Notes under the pieces: generated by a model
Told to the model about the DNA's origin: nothing
Seen by the model: only the letters and a program-made list of their open reading frames with translations
Databases searched by the model: none
Program-made: the position numbers and the translations under genes
Source: Lutraria lutraria
Lineage: Eukaryota; Mollusca; Bivalvia; Venerida; Mactridae
Length of the DNA stretch: 64,000 nucleotides
Assembly (NCBI GenBank): GCA_964023205.1
Contig: OZ026833.1
Location: 37,922,366-37,986,365, forward strand
Reading direction: 5' to 3'
Shown: positions 47,101-56,484 of the stretch, in pieces
How positions within the stretch are numbered: position 1 is the first letter of the stretch
Layout of the letters: the number at the start of each line of letters is the position of its first letter

Positions 47101-47781
47101 CGGATTTTACGTCAGACTCTTAAAGCTGGTAAGTCCTTACGACTTTTTTTGGCAAAAAAGGGTGGGGGGCGTTTATTAGGGGGGAGCGTTTAAACAGGGG
47201 AATACGGTACCTCAAAATCATAATTTATTCATGTTTTCTTTGTAACACTTAAAACTTATTATTGTTGGGAGACATCTTTTCTTCGTTTTGTTTGTTTTTT
47301 TATTTAAAAACAAAACCCGCGAGTTCAAATTGTCTACTTGTGTCTGATTGTTTTAAATCATTTTTATGCCCCTGCTACGAAATGGTGGAAGGGCATAAAG
47401 TATTGCCTCTGTCCGTCCGTCCTTCCATCAGCCCGTCCTTCCATCAGCCCGTCCTTCCATCAGCCCGTTCAAATTTTGGTTTCTGAGCGATTACGGTACT
47501 CAAGAAATATTTCATGGAATGGTTTCATATTTTATATGAGGTGTATAATAATAATAGTAATAAAATACAGGTCAAGTTCGATTTCCATAGAAATCCAAAC
47601 ATTTTCACAGGAGTTATGGACCCTTTTTACTAAGCTCTCATTGGGGTCATTTGTGTCCTTTTTTTCTCATTTTTTTCTTATTTTGTTCTTGTTTTTTTCT
47701 TCAGATTCTGCTACTATGTTTGTACAGAAGATGCTGTTGGTGGTTCCACCCGCTAAGCCTGAAGATCTCCAATTTGAATAA
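25638..47781 (+). CDS. SLC7 amino-acid transporter light chain, complete gene (gene span)
   Basis: Light chains of heteromeric amino-acid transporters exchange amino acids at the plasma membrane and pair by a disulfide with an SLC3 heavy chain. Ten coding exons (25638-26118, 34581-34706, 36740-36839, 39016-39060, 39438-39561, 40009-40112, 43636-43732, 44614-44763, 45334-45511, 47705-47781) have GT-AG borders and join in phase into 1482 bases, 493 residues, the usual length. Signatures: TM1 GIIIGSGIF (42-50), [16 protein letters not shown], the heavy-chain cysteine Cys145 in [19 protein letters not shown] (226-236) with Trp231 where LAT1 has Phe252 and b0,+AT has Trp, [16 protein letters not shown], and VVPPAKPED near the C-terminus. 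About 12 membrane segments. An in-frame TGA at 25602 supports the ATG at 25638. LAT, xCT or b0,+AT subtype cannot be fixed by eye; substrate unknown. Confidence 0.93.
26571..26725. mobile_element. Small inverted-repeat element, uninterrupted copy
   Basis: Ends CAGTCTGTGAAATTAG and CCTAAATTCACAGACTG form imperfect terminal inverted repeats. The interior matches 18785-19137 without the ~190 bp insert found there. Confidence 0.7.
26787..27151. mobile_element. MITE with 14 bp perfect TIRs
   Basis: GGCTCGACACTAAC (26787-26800) is repeated inverted at 27138-27151. Subterminal 'gactacct' words recur near the right end. No ORF. Confidence 0.7.
27326..27503. mobile_element. MITE (AGGCTGAAAATAA family), copy 1
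   Basis: Left end 'agctgaaaataaatataagt' pairs with right end 'ttatttttattttcagcctc'. GAGTGCTC / GAGCACTC lie just inside. The centre has a poly-T and 'ccctacctacctaccc'. Second copy at 39175-39379. Confidence 0.72.
28512..28589. repeat. Foldback, 30 bp arms
   Basis: Arms 28512-28541 and 28560-28589 (starting TCGAGGGTTCAGCGCAACA) match at 28 of 30 positions around an 18-base loop, flanked by AT-rich 'tatata'. Probably a foldback element or MITE remnant. Confidence 0.75.
28998..29190 (+). repeat. Dispersed repeat, copy of 18808-19000
   Basis: Shares 'cagggctctcctttg', 'cccttaaaatggcattttga', 'tcttgaaatttgc' and 'gacccccaacttttgaagtc' with the plus-strand copy at 18.8 kb. Confidence 0.7.
30836..30950 (+). 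mobile_element. SINE head fragment
   Basis: Contains 'tctgactagtaatcactggc', the same word that forms the 30 bp array unit at 53 kb, and a degraded downstream part. Ends where the TIR element at 30952 begins. Confidence 0.4.
30952..31870. mobile_element. Non-autonomous TIR DNA transposon, about 0.92 kb
   Basis: About 80 bp terminal inverted repeats: left 'cacggtggttagccggctca', 'gacttttttggatcaaatca', 'atttttgatcgagcaaagga'; the right end carries the inverse with few changes. A TA flanks each end (30950-30951 and 31871-31872), suggesting a TA target duplication, though alignment of the last base is ambiguous. No transposase ORF inside. Confidence 0.78.
32078..32313 (-). mobile_element. tRNA-like SINE, full length
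   Basis: On the minus strand: 'tctgtggtcgagtggttaag' (box A type), 'gtgggttcaaaccca' (box B type), then 'ggcagttgtttacgg', 'cttcccaggaatgatggtta' and 'ctgaaaaggggcgcaaaac'. Its tail is nearly identical to the fragment at 245-383. Confidence 0.8.
34581..34706 (+). CDS. SLC7 coding exon 2
   Basis: Residues 161-203, [17 protein letters not shown] then a hydrophobic TM5 ([17 protein letters not shown]). It aligns with LAT1 'LTAVNCYSVKAATRVQ'. Acceptor TTGCTTGCAG, donor GTATGT. Confidence 0.92.
34707..36739 (+). other. SLC7 intron between coding exons 2 and 3
   Basis: Bases 35040-35260 resemble the unit of the repeat at 54919-55470 ('gattttgaaaaaaacttgac', 'acaaatgttcacc', 'aaaggtcaaggtca'). A run of 17 G stands at 36513-36529. 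Nothing else recognised. Confidence 0.6.
36513..36529 (+). repeat. Homopolymer run of 17 G
   Basis: Seventeen G in a row after 'cttacc', in an SLC7 intron. The length may be partly a sequencing or assembly effect. Confidence 0.7.
36740..36839 (+). CDS. SLC7 coding exon 3
   Basis: Residues 203-236: the extracellular [16 protein letters not shown] and TM6 [14 protein letters not shown]. Trp231 replaces the LAT1 gating Phe. Acceptor TGTTACAG, donor GTAATT. Confidence 0.92.
37990..38125 (+). repeat. Dispersed repeat, copy of 16118-16335 in opposite orientation
   Basis: Carries 'cagacttgtccgatagattg', 'taaagaatcttatct', 'gcgacttatttacctgatgt' and 'atttatacttgtttac'. Lies in the intron between SLC7 coding exons 3 and 4. 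Confidence 0.6.
38690..38910 (-). mobile_element. GCCCCC-ended repeat, inverted copy
   Basis: Ends 'gatacgggggcataaaaatg', the inverse of the hairpin terminus at 24201. Shares 'atcctgtaaaggttgtaatg' and 'gtttggtacaaacag' with 13728-13930. Confidence 0.6.
39016..39060 (+). CDS. SLC7 coding exon 4 (45 bases)
   Basis: Residues 236-251, [15 protein letters not shown], the conserved 'YLNF..EE..NP.R' segment after TM6; here Asp-Glu stands for Glu-Glu. Acceptor TTTTTCAG, donor GTATGA. Confidence 0.9.
39175..39379. mobile_element. MITE (AGGCTGAAAATAA family), copy 2, next to SLC7 coding exon 5
   Basis: Left 'ctgaggctgagaataaaaat' and 'gtttgtttggagtgctcc'; right 'ggagtattccaaacaaattt' and 'attttcagcctgag'. 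TIRs of about 40 bases. Its right end is about 58 bases from the acceptor at 39437. Confidence 0.75.
39438..39561 (+). CDS. SLC7 coding exon 5
   Basis: Residues 251-292: [20 protein letters not shown] (TM7), then [20 protein letters not shown]. Acceptor CTTTCAG, donor GTAAGT. An inverted-repeat element ends about 58 bases upstream. Confidence 0.92.
40009..40112 (+). CDS. SLC7 coding exon 6
   Basis: Residues 293-327: [20 protein letters not shown] (TM8) and [15 protein letters not shown]. Acceptor CTTTTTAG, donor GTGAGA. Confidence 0.92.
40158..40410 (+). mobile_element. tRNA-like SINE, third head type
   Basis: The head 'agcctctgtgatcaagtggt' and 'ttgtaatcactagcacctca' and 'gagtttgaattcca' (box B type) is followed by 'tttcacatttaaggaagctg' and 'ggttttacccaggtgtaagc'. 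Same family as the array-bearing SINE at 53048-53660 and the copy at 60676-60850. Confidence 0.7.
40905..41365. repeat. 17 bp minisatellite
   Basis: Unit 'ggtaaccattgtactca' with variants, about 25 copies, most regular at 40940-41110 and degraded further right ('aaccatcggttttcac'). The 74-residue minus-strand reading is an artefact of the repeat. Confidence 0.85.
43254..43512 (+). mobile_element. tRNA-Ser/Leu-like SINE, second copy of 11655-11908
   Basis: Head 'actgagtggttaaggtgtcg' and 'gccttcggagcgg'; box B is damaged ('gggttagaactg'). Body 'cccatctcagccaggcaccc' and 'agccaacttggctggccctt' as in the minus-strand copy. Confidence 0.8.
43636..43732 (+). CDS. SLC7 coding exon 7
   Basis: Residues 327-359: [20 protein letters not shown] then [12 protein letters not shown], the conserved 'REGHLP...S.I...TP.P' loop with Asn for Glu. 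Acceptor TTTTCAG, donor GTAAGT. Confidence 0.92.
43900..44130 (+). mobile_element. tRNA-like SINE, degraded
   Basis: 'tgggccacctggtggctaat', 'attggatttgtaacctgg' and 'tgggttcttttcc' resemble the head at 14274. The body has 'ccttgtggaaggttaagtta' and 'tactggttagaatttaatcc', and the tail 'gaaaattgttgaaaac'-like. Confidence 0.6.
44209..44411. mobile_element. MITE-like foldback repeat
   Basis: Starts 'tactgtatattcc' and ends 'gatttcacagta'; the inner stretches 'ttttgtggggatttgatttt' and 'aattaaatccccaacga' are partly complementary. About 200 bases before SLC7 coding exon 8. Confidence 0.5.
44614..44763 (+). CDS. SLC7 coding exon 8
   Basis: Residues 360-409: TM9-TM10 ([20 protein letters not shown] and on), ending [15 protein letters not shown], a family signature close to xCT. 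Acceptor TATTTTCAG, donor GTATAG. Confidence 0.92.
45334..45511 (+). CDS. SLC7 coding exon 9
   Basis: Residues 410-469: [20 protein letters not shown] (TM11), then TM12 ([18 protein letters not shown]) and the cytoplasmic [12 protein letters not shown]. Acceptor TTCTTCAG, donor GTAAGT. Confidence 0.92.
46037..47209. mobile_element. TIR DNA element, about 1.17 kb, in the last SLC7 intron
   Basis: Left end TACCGTATTCCCCC then 'gacgccccc'; right end 'ggggggagcgtttaaacag' then GGGGAATACGGTA. The interior is more CpG-rich than the intron around it ('cggcgcgctttac') and has no ORF above about 65 codons. Non-autonomous; superfamily unknown. Confidence 0.75.
47366..47640 (+). mobile_element. Hairpin-started repeat (TTATGCCC...GGGCATAA)
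   Basis: 'ttatgcccctgctacg' folds on 'ggaagggcataaag', followed by 'ctgtccgtccgtccttcc' and three 16 bp units 'gtccttccatcagccc' (about 47411-47465). Ends before the acceptor of the last SLC7 exon. The design resembles the other hairpin-ended repeats in the window. Confidence 0.55.
47705..47781 (+). CDS. SLC7 last coding exon and stop
   Basis: Residues 469-493, [20 protein letters not shown] then LQFE and TAA at 47779-47781. The VVPP motif matches the C-termini of LAT1, b0,+AT and xCT. Acceptor TTTCTTCAG. Confidence 0.9.
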
Positions 47782-50700
47782 GTTGCCATATTAACCTAAC
47801 ATGAAGACTTCACACAGTGATTGGTTATAAAGTACAGTTATTTAGCAGGGTCATAGTGAATATACATTATCTAAAAAACAACCAAATTCATACTAGAAAG
47901 AAAAAAAATGCTTATTAGTTAAAAATGTGGAATTTTTGTGAATCCTAGTTCACTAATTGTTATTTACGCAGATGCATTAGATTCACCGTGAGGTATCAGT
48001 TGAGACATGTTTTTGAGATAGGTATATGATGTATTTTAAATGATATGGGTTCATATTCTTACGTTTAGAAGTCCTGTTTAGTTTCTGATTGTTGACTATT
48101 TCAATGTAAATCATGCTTTAGAGGAAAATGAGAATCGTCACATTATTTGAATCATACAAATATTGCATAATATGTTTATGAATCTCACTATGAAAGAAGC
48201 ATTTATTAGAGAGGAGGCTGAATCTAATTTTAAAAAACTTGAACTCTGTTAATCTCAATTTTAGTTCAGTTTAAGTTTAATTTGTTATATGTTATAAACA
48301 TGTTGTTATATTGGATTAATAATGAGCGTTCAATATTTTATATATAAGGTTGATTTCATTATTTTATCTGAATTACATTGTAACATAATTGACAGAAATA
48401 AGATTTTAGCTTGAAGGCTGATCTGAATTTTGGATCTCGTATTCAGTAAACAGATTTTATTTACATGTGTATCGGCATTTTGTTTGTCTTCCTTTATTGC
48501 ATTTTTCTACACAGTCTACAAGTCCAATTCAACTTTGACAAGTGGGTGGGGTATGAGTGGAAGATATTTGCTCCCTTTGACACTAGGGTTCTGTATCTAG
48601 ATCCTTCGTAGCCTGGCTTCTTAACTCTCTTGAAGGTCACATTGCAGATGGATCTCAATATCAATTTGTCAAGATTTCTGTGTATGTTCCTATGTATTTT
48701 TACTTTCATTATGGAGGGATCTAGTTTAACCTGTTTCACCTATGTTTGTTATTAATCAGTTTTTATTTCAATGATTTTAGATTTTATTTTTGAAGTAATT
48801 TTACCAGACACCAATACCATATACCAAAGGGAGATGACTGTCTGAAGTAATTCTTTTTACCAGTTGTGTGATTTGTCTCCCTTGGTGTTATTTGTTAATA
48901 CGTAACCTTCCTGTTGCATTGTTTTCAAAACCTTGTACTTGATAAATGTTAATTCTGCAGACCAATGCTTTCCTATTATGTAATTGATTCTTTGATTTAA
49001 ATGTGTCTTAATTTATTTTGTGAAAGTGGGCTTTTTTGTTAGGTTATGACGTAATTTGATAACTATAATTTTCTATTCTTTAATCAAAGGTTTAACTTGC
49101 TTGTTATTATTTTGTGTACTTGCAGTTCCCATGTAATTAAGGAGCTTATATTTTAAAAGGTTTGTGATAAAAAAGTGTAATACTCCCAGATTTGGATCAC
49201 GCAATCTCCAATATGATACCAGTCAAACAATGTGCTGAAAGTTGAGCTTACATGATTTGTCTGTTCATGCTAGGCTTTTTTCTATTCCCATGCATTCTTG
49301 TGCAAAGTTCGCTTGTCTGTATGACTTGACTTCTAGATATAAATTGGTCATTTTAGATGTAAACAGCCCTGTTCCTTTGTCTTTTTATTGAAGGCTTTCA
49401 ACTCTTGTTGGAAGCCCATTTTTATCTGATAAAAACATCGTTTAACATATGATTATGTGTTTGTCTGTCCAGATTTAATGTAGATCAGAAATGGAATCCT
49501 GGAAATTAACCCATATGAAAAACCTGTAATTCCCCAAAATGCAGCCAGGCCCAAAACCCTCCGGCACAAAACCCACCCAACATTAAGAAATGTACAAGAT
49601 AAAAGAGGACAAAAACAAAGTCGTCCAGAGCAGTACCGCCTTAGAATAGTTTGCAGCAAAACCGCATATAGTAGTACTAATAGATGGTTGAAATTGATTT
49701 CATGGAAAACAGGCTGTAATACTTGGAACTTTTGATTTTCTACGATGTTAGTTTCTGGTGCAAAACATGTTTATTCTGTCTTTAAATATACAGTTTCATC
49801 AAGATCCACTTAAAGAAAGGCAATTAAAGGTTAATTAATGCCCTTTAAGATTACTATCATTATAAAGCTATTTAAAATGAGGTATATGTCTGTATTTAAT
49901 GTCCTATAAAGATTACTATCTGTAATAATCTAATTAGGGAAAGGAAAATAAATAATATCGTTGCCATCAAAAGCGATTTGCACCTACATATTTTTCCTGC
50001 AAATGAGGAAAAAAAATAGCTGTTTGTATCCTTAATTATTGTCATCTTTGTTTAAATCTTGTATCATAATGCTTCACTTCCTTGTCCTAAATAGATAACA
50101 TTGATCTTGCTGTTAAGATAAATGGATGCTGCGAACCACATTGTGGTCATTCTACATGATGAGTTAAGTGGTTTTAAGAAATTCTCTTGGCCAATACATT
50201 TTTAGCTCACCTATGATAACATTATTCATCTAGTAGAAGTAATCTTCAGTTACAAAGTTAAAATAATAAAGTTAAAAAAGAATATGAAAAAGGAATCAGT
50301 GACTAATTTACATGCTGTACCATCACATTTGAATCTGGGCTCAACTTTATGATGTATTCTGGAGATGTTGTCGAGCAATAATGGCCATCTTGTTGATAGC
50401 ACATCTCAGTATAAGTATACTAGGTATCAGTGCTTTATCTCAAGTATGCAAACTTCAATAGTGTTTGTTCTTTTGCAGTTTGTTTGAAGCATTTTAGAGA
50501 AAGTTTCAAGATTGTTGCTCATGCTTTTGTTCGCTATATATGAGATAACCATTGATTTGACTGTAGTAAAATGTCCACTTCACAACGCTCTATGAAGCTC
50601 TGCTTAAAAAGATCAGGCTCTGTACTTTGTTGAGCTCTTAAAAGTCGTTAATGCCTTGTATTTTCTGTAATAATATGAACAATCATTTGGTGTGAAATGC

Positions 50701-51414
50701 TTTATTAGCATAACATTTAGTGGTCTGACGCCTAATGTTTTCCCTGGCATTGATTTCTGTTTTTGGGGTGTTCTTTTGATCCTAATTTAACATCACATGA
50801 CATTTTTGAGCTCTGGTAAGAGATTTTTATATGATAATGAGTTTTAATGTGTACCTTGATTTGCTTGTAAATGTCTTATATTTATATTTCTCTCCTTGGA
50901 TTTCTTTAAATTTAAATTCATCATGACATTACAGATATATTTCTGAAGGTATATTTTCATACTTTCTTTGGGTTCTTTTGAACTTGAATCAACATGACTT
51001 CATTTATTTCTGAAGGTCTTATTGTATTCAAAGATTTTTCTTAATTAAGGGATTTTTCCAAAGTTTGAAAATGTTAATGAGATTTTGTTGAAACATAACG
51101 CTCAATTCTCTTGTTTCTGATACATATTACGTATATTCACATTATGTATATATATATAGATTTGTTTATTTGATTGTTTATAGTTTTAGTCTATAGTTCT
51201 GGTTTATATTGATTTCAATGTATTATTAAAACATTATGTTATGATTTTTATTGTGTATAATTTACCATTATTCAGGGTGTTTATGTTTTAGATGTCATGT
51301 GTAAATACTTCATTAAGGGCCATGTAAGTCATGTTTATGGAGTTCCAGTTTTCAATTTTATAGATCTAGTCTTCTAAGTCTTAAAGATGGATGATTCTAT
51401 TGGTTGTTCTGAAA

Positions 51415-52080
51415 TGGATATCTGTATCTCATGTGTATGACAAGAGTGTCAATATCTCATGTGTATGACAATATTGTCAATATCTCATGTGTATGACAGA
51501 GTGTCAATATCTCATGTGTATGACAGAGTGTCAATATCTCATGTGTATGACAAGAGTGTCAATATATCATGTGTATGACAAGAGTGTCAATATCTCATGT
51601 GTATGACAAGAGTGTCAATATCTCATGTGTATGACAAGAGTGTCAATATCTCATGTGTATGACAAGAATGTCAATATCTCATGTGTATGACAAGAATGTC
51701 AATATCTCATGTGTATGACAAGAATGTCAATATCTCATGTGTATGATGGAGTGTTAATATCTCATGTGTATGACAGAGTGTCAATATCTTATGTGTATGA
51801 TGGAGTGTTAATATCTCATGTGCTTGTTTAATTGTCAGTTTTTCATGGGCATGCATTATTGTCAGCATCCCATGTGTATATTTTGGTGTCAATATCTTGT
51901 GTGCACCAATTGGTGTCAATATCTTGTGTGCACCAATTAGTGTCCATATCTTGTGTACACCCATTGGTATCAGTATCTCATATATATATATGTATGTATT
52001 GGTGTCAATATCTCATGTGCACCAATTAGTATCAATATCTCATGTGTACCAATTAGTGTCAATATCTTAATCAGCAGGAA
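51415..52080. repeat. ~28 bp minisatellite
   Basis: Unit 'gtcaatatctcatgtgtatg' plus 'acaagagt', about 15 good copies of 26-28 bases to about 51800, then a variant with 'cttgtgtgcaccaattggt' to about 52080. Open frames across it are artefacts. Confidence 0.88.
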
Positions 52081-53047
52081 TGCATCTCAATATCTCAATG
52101 TGTCAAGATTACTATTTTGAGATAAGCGATCATAGCTTGTAAAGTGAAGACAAAATAATACATTGTGTATGCTAAGATATGCCATCATTAAATTTCTTTC
52201 ATGGTAGATACGTAAACAAGCTTCACATAACTAAAAAGGACTGAAATCAAGTACTTATAATCCTGATGTTAATGCAAAATTATCACAAAGAGTTGTTTGT
52301 TTAAATAATCTGTGTCTGTTTTCTTTTAATTTTGTTCTGTATATAAACCATGCTTGTGTGGTCTGTGTATATTTAAGGATGTATGAGTAGAGATGCAGAT
52401 CTGATTTCTTTCATTTTGTTAATTGTTTTATTTGCTTTATTATGTTTGTTTTTGATGAGTTTTTATAATAAAAGAGGCATATCTGCAGTATATTTAGACA
52501 ATAAAGGAAATATTACAAGTTTTCAAACTACATGTATATTTATGCTGAAAAACTTCATTTCTCTAAAAATTTGTTGTTTCTTCAAATGAAAATCAGTTTC
52601 ATTGATAAGAATGGTATATGCCCTTAAGGGCTGCGAATGTAAATTCATGGTGAGAAAAAAATCCTCAGCTAACATGAATGTTATAAATTTTATTGTATTT
52701 TATGGTATTTGGTCAGTACTGATGTGTTTGTATGCCTCATGTTACTGAATATCTCCACTGTATTGTTTTTCTAATCATGCTGTATACATAATATTATAAT
52801 TTGTCTTATCTATTGTAACATATCATTTCTGTTTTATTGTTGTAAAATTATTATCTTCATCATAAGCATGGACGGCTATGTCAACTTATTTTCTGTGCTG
52901 TTTTATTTTAATGAAGAAATCACCACCTCTCTTACTAAACAAGTCTGGCCTAGCTCATGTGTCTATGGCTCCCATACACCATACATGAGTGCATCGAGTG
53001 ATGGAAAGGTACCAATAATTTTCTAATAAACGCACCCAGGGGAGATC

Positions 53048-53660
53048 CATGCTCGAGTGGTTATGGTCTCTGACTAGTAATCACTAGCCCCTGTGGTCTC
53101 TGACCAGTAATCACTAGCCCCTGTGGTCTCTGTCTAGTAATCACTAGCCTCTGTGGTCTCTGACTAGTAATCACTAGCCCCTGTGGTCTCTGACTAGTAA
53201 TCACTAGCCTCTGTGGTCTCTGACTAGTAATCACTAGCCCCTGTGGTCTCCGACTAGTAATCACTAGCCCCTGTGGTCTCTGTCTAGTAATCACTAGCCC
53301 CTGTGGTCTCTGTCTAGTAATCACCAGCCCCTGTGGTCTCTGTCTAGTAATCACTAGCCCCTGTGGTCTCTGTCTAGTAATCACCAGCCCCTGTGGTCTC
53401 TGTCTAGTAATCACTAGCCCCTGTGGTCTCTGACTAGTAATCACTAGCCCCTGTGGTCTCTGTCTAGTAATCACTAGCCCCTGTGGTCTCTGTCTAGTAA
53501 TCACCAGCCCCTGTGGTCTCTGTCTAGTAATCACTAGCCCCTCTCCGCTGTGAGTTTGAATCCAATCTGGAATCAGTCAAATTTCACATGTTAGAGAGCT
53601 GTTCAGCTTGTCTATGGAAGGATCAGATTTGTCGAAGATAAAACCACAGGTACTTGACAC
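53048..53660 (+). mobile_element. tRNA-like SINE interrupted by an internal 30 bp array
   Basis: The left part 'tccatgctcgagtggttatg' (box A type) and right part 'gctgtgagtttgaatccaat' (box B type) are the two halves of a tRNA-like head. The body 'tttcacatgttagagagctg' follows as in the SINE at 40158-40410. The segment between the boxes is repeated 16 times (53062-53543). Confidence 0.78.
53062..53543. repeat. 30 bp minisatellite, 16 copies
   Basis: Unit 'gtctctgactagtaatcact' plus 'agcccctgtg', exactly 30 bases, with few changes (tgac/tgtc, actag/accag). As 30 is divisible by 3, a 157-codon frame stays open on the minus strand, but it is not a gene. Confidence 0.92.
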
Positions 53661-53748
53661 AAAATCAAATTTTTGGCTTTATTTTGGCTGTATTATTAGA
53701 TATAGTAGCCTATACACAAAAATTTGATTTTGTGTCAAGTACATGTGG
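53644..53748. repeat. Near-perfect foldback, 32 bp arms
   Basis: CCACAGGTACTTGACACAAA and on (53644-53675) is repeated inverted at 53717-53748 with one mismatch in 32; the loop is 41 bases. The left arm continues the SINE ending here. Confidence 0.85.
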
Positions 53749-54918
53749 ATAAAATCATGATGTTATATTTAGTATACAGATAAATAATTGTTGATTTTTA
53801 TTTAATTTGTGTATATGATATAAAAAACACCAAACATGTTTGAATTATTCAATAGTTTAATGTATTATGTTTATATGCTTCTATATGTCATAAAACAATG
53901 TTAATTGTATATTGAAACTGCAGTAGCAGTTACCAGATTCTAAAGTGTATTTTTCTCTTTTTTTCTTACGTCTATATGATATTTTCTGGAAAAAAATATG
54001 CAGATTTCTTCTAGGTGCTAATACCACTCTAAATAGTCAAATATTTTATAAATGATATGTAAGCCATGCAAAATAGAATAATTATTGTGTGTCAGAGTTG
54101 TTGAACGTTTATTTATGCATTTTACCTCACTATATATTTGCGATGATGATTTATTGATGTTTGCTCCAACTTTTATGATTTTATTGTTGATTAATGTGAT
54201 CCAAAACACTTACAGATTTTTTTACCTTGTATAACAGGTAACAGAAACTGGACAGTCCAAAATAATGACCGCTTTTTTTCTAATTTCGGGAATTTTTCCC
54301 AAGGACATACATTTGATTCTAATGCCACATATTTGTGAATTAATGTCAAAATGGATCAAACAAAACTATTCAATAATTATGTAAAAAAAATCCCAATTTA
54401 CCAATATAAGTATGTTTTGCACAATTTGGAACAAGATATATGCTTTAAGAAAAAAAAGAAAATGAACATGCCTAAAGTGCTTTATGACAATTGAAATCAT
54501 GTTCATGTAATTAATGATCTGAAGAAGAGAGAAGTAAAATGTGACGTCTTGTTTTTGTGCTAAATTTTATGTGTTTAATGTGTCTAGTATGGTTCATACA
54601 TGGTCAAAATAAATGTCATTGAATGCCAAAAATGGTGAAAGGTTTTAGATTATGCAAAATTTTCTGACTCTTTCCCATTCTTTGATTGAATTGAACTCGT
54701 TAGAATTTTCACGTTTTCAACACTTCTTCAACTTCCACCGGTAGATTTTACCATTCACTAAGTCATTGTTCTGATTACAGGGTTAATTAAGGGCATACTT
54801 ATACATCAATTTCAATATATTCTAAGCCCAATGTATTGTGATATCTTGGATTTTACAGCATAAAGTATTTATTTCTGTATTACATGTACACTATTCTGCA
54901 GGGTTTGTTAGTTTTTAT

Positions 54919-55470
54919 ACTCCCTCTAAAATAGTGGGGTTATGTAGGAGTCACTTTATCTGTCGGTCGGTCTGTCTGTCCTGAATCATGTCCGCTCTGT
55001 AACTTTATCAATCAATGGAGGATTTTGAAATAATTTGCCACAAATGTTAGCAAGTACTGGACGATTTGTAGTGCGGAACTCCCATGGCTGTAGCTCCAAG
55101 GTCAAGGTTACAATTCAGAGGTCATAATTTGGTATTTTTGGCATGTCTGCTCTGTAACGTACTTGATCATTCATTGGAGGGTTTTGAAATAACTTACCAC
55201 AAATGTTAACCAGCACTAGATGATGTGTCAGGCACAACTTGCATAGCTGTAGCTCCAAGGTCAAGGTCACACTTAGAGTTTAAAGGTAATAATTTTGGTC
55301 TATTTGGCGTGTCCGCTCTGTAACTTTGTCATTCATCAGAGGATTTTGAAATAACTTTCCGCAAATGTTAACCAGCACTAGCCAATGTGCTGCGTGCAAC
55401 TCTTATGGCAATAGCTCCAAGGTCTTGGCAGCATGTGGGGGTATTTGTCACCTCATGACAGCTCTACTTT
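54919..55470 (+). mobile_element. Repeat element with three ~170 bp units
   Basis: Starts 'tactccctctaaaatagtgg', then a GTCGGTCGGTCTGTCTGTC run. Three units are marked by '(g/t)ctctgtaac', 'ggaggattttgaaataa', 'acaaatgttaaccagcacta' and 'agctccaaggtcaaggt'. A diverged unit lies at 35040-35260. Confidence 0.65.
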
Positions 55471-55907
55471 TACCTGTCTGTTTATTCAAAAAAAAAAAAT
55501 TCAAACTTTACATTGTTGATAATTTATTGAATATTGTTGAATTCTGTCGAAAAAAATGTTCATTTTTTTATGGGGGAAAATATCAGATTCTTTAATTTGA
55601 TCAGCAAAATTTGGGTTCTCATAAAAATACCTAATGCTACGTAAGTTTCTTTTTGCCTATAGGTGGGAGGGTTTGTGAAAAAAATGCAATGTGGTGTAGA
55701 TAAAGTCATATTTATATGCTGTTATGGTTATTTTATGATGTACCTTATTAAAAAATTAGAAGCATAAATGTGTTAACGTATCATTATTTCTATGTGTACT
55801 TAGGCTAATGATGTACCAGTACACATGTTTATTTACAATTGAAAATGTTCGGAATTTGTCAAATAAGTTAAATTTTGGGAAAATTGAATTTTACTATTAA
55901 ACTGAAG

Positions 55908-55985
55908 CAAACCTTAAATAAAGACAGTGTATGACATTAAATAAAGACAGTGTATGACATTAAATAAAGACAGTGTATGACATTG
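55908..55985. repeat. 23 bp tandem repeat, three copies
   Basis: 'taaataaagacagtgtatga' plus 'cat', three near-identical copies. Each unit contains AATAAA. Confidence 0.85.
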
Positions 55986-56484
55986 TCATTAAAGATCTGA
56001 TCATACTTCGTTGAAGATAATCATTTTACGTGAATGTTTTTGAGAAAAAATGTTTGTTTGTCATCCTTTTTTGCTAGACGGAAAAATATTCTTTAATTAT
56101 TTTGGCTTAGATTTTCTAAACCCTCAAGGTTACGAACAATATGAATGTATATTATTTGGACAATGATAAAATGCTCCTTTCCGAAGAATTTCCTGAAATA
56201 TGTTTGAGAAATGTCAAATATATTATTGTTTGAATGTGGTCTTATTTATATTAAACTTGTAATTGATTCAGAATCTGCCTCATTTGTTGATATATCACTT
56301 TATTTCTTGATTGTACAGCTTATACCATATGTTAAATATCACAGTTTCTGGCCTGTTGGATTTACTGTTGTTTGAATGCATTGTATATATTCATATTGTT
56401 CATAATACTGCACAATTATGATTGGTTTATTGTCTGATAATCATGTAGTTATAGATTTGCTCATAGCCAAGGATGTGTGATTTG

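Noticed and set aside
47338..47781. 147-codon frame ending in the last SLC7 exon
   Set aside because: Only 47705-47781 is coding; the upstream part runs through an intron and a repeat element before the TTCTTCAG acceptor.
48494..48739. 81-codon minus-strand frame after the SLC7 stop
   Set aside because: Short, without homology, in a gene-poor AT-rich stretch; no splice or promoter evidence.
51415..52080. CRISPR-like regular repeat array
   Set aside because: Repeats are contiguous with no unique spacers, and the DNA is clearly from an animal; it is a minisatellite. The same holds for the 17, 24, 30 and 32 bp arrays.
53061..53534. 157-codon open frame on the minus strand made of a repeated VITRQRPQGL peptide
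   Set aside because: It is the translation of a 30 bp minisatellite inside a SINE; the period divisible by three keeps it open. No start context, splice signals or homology.
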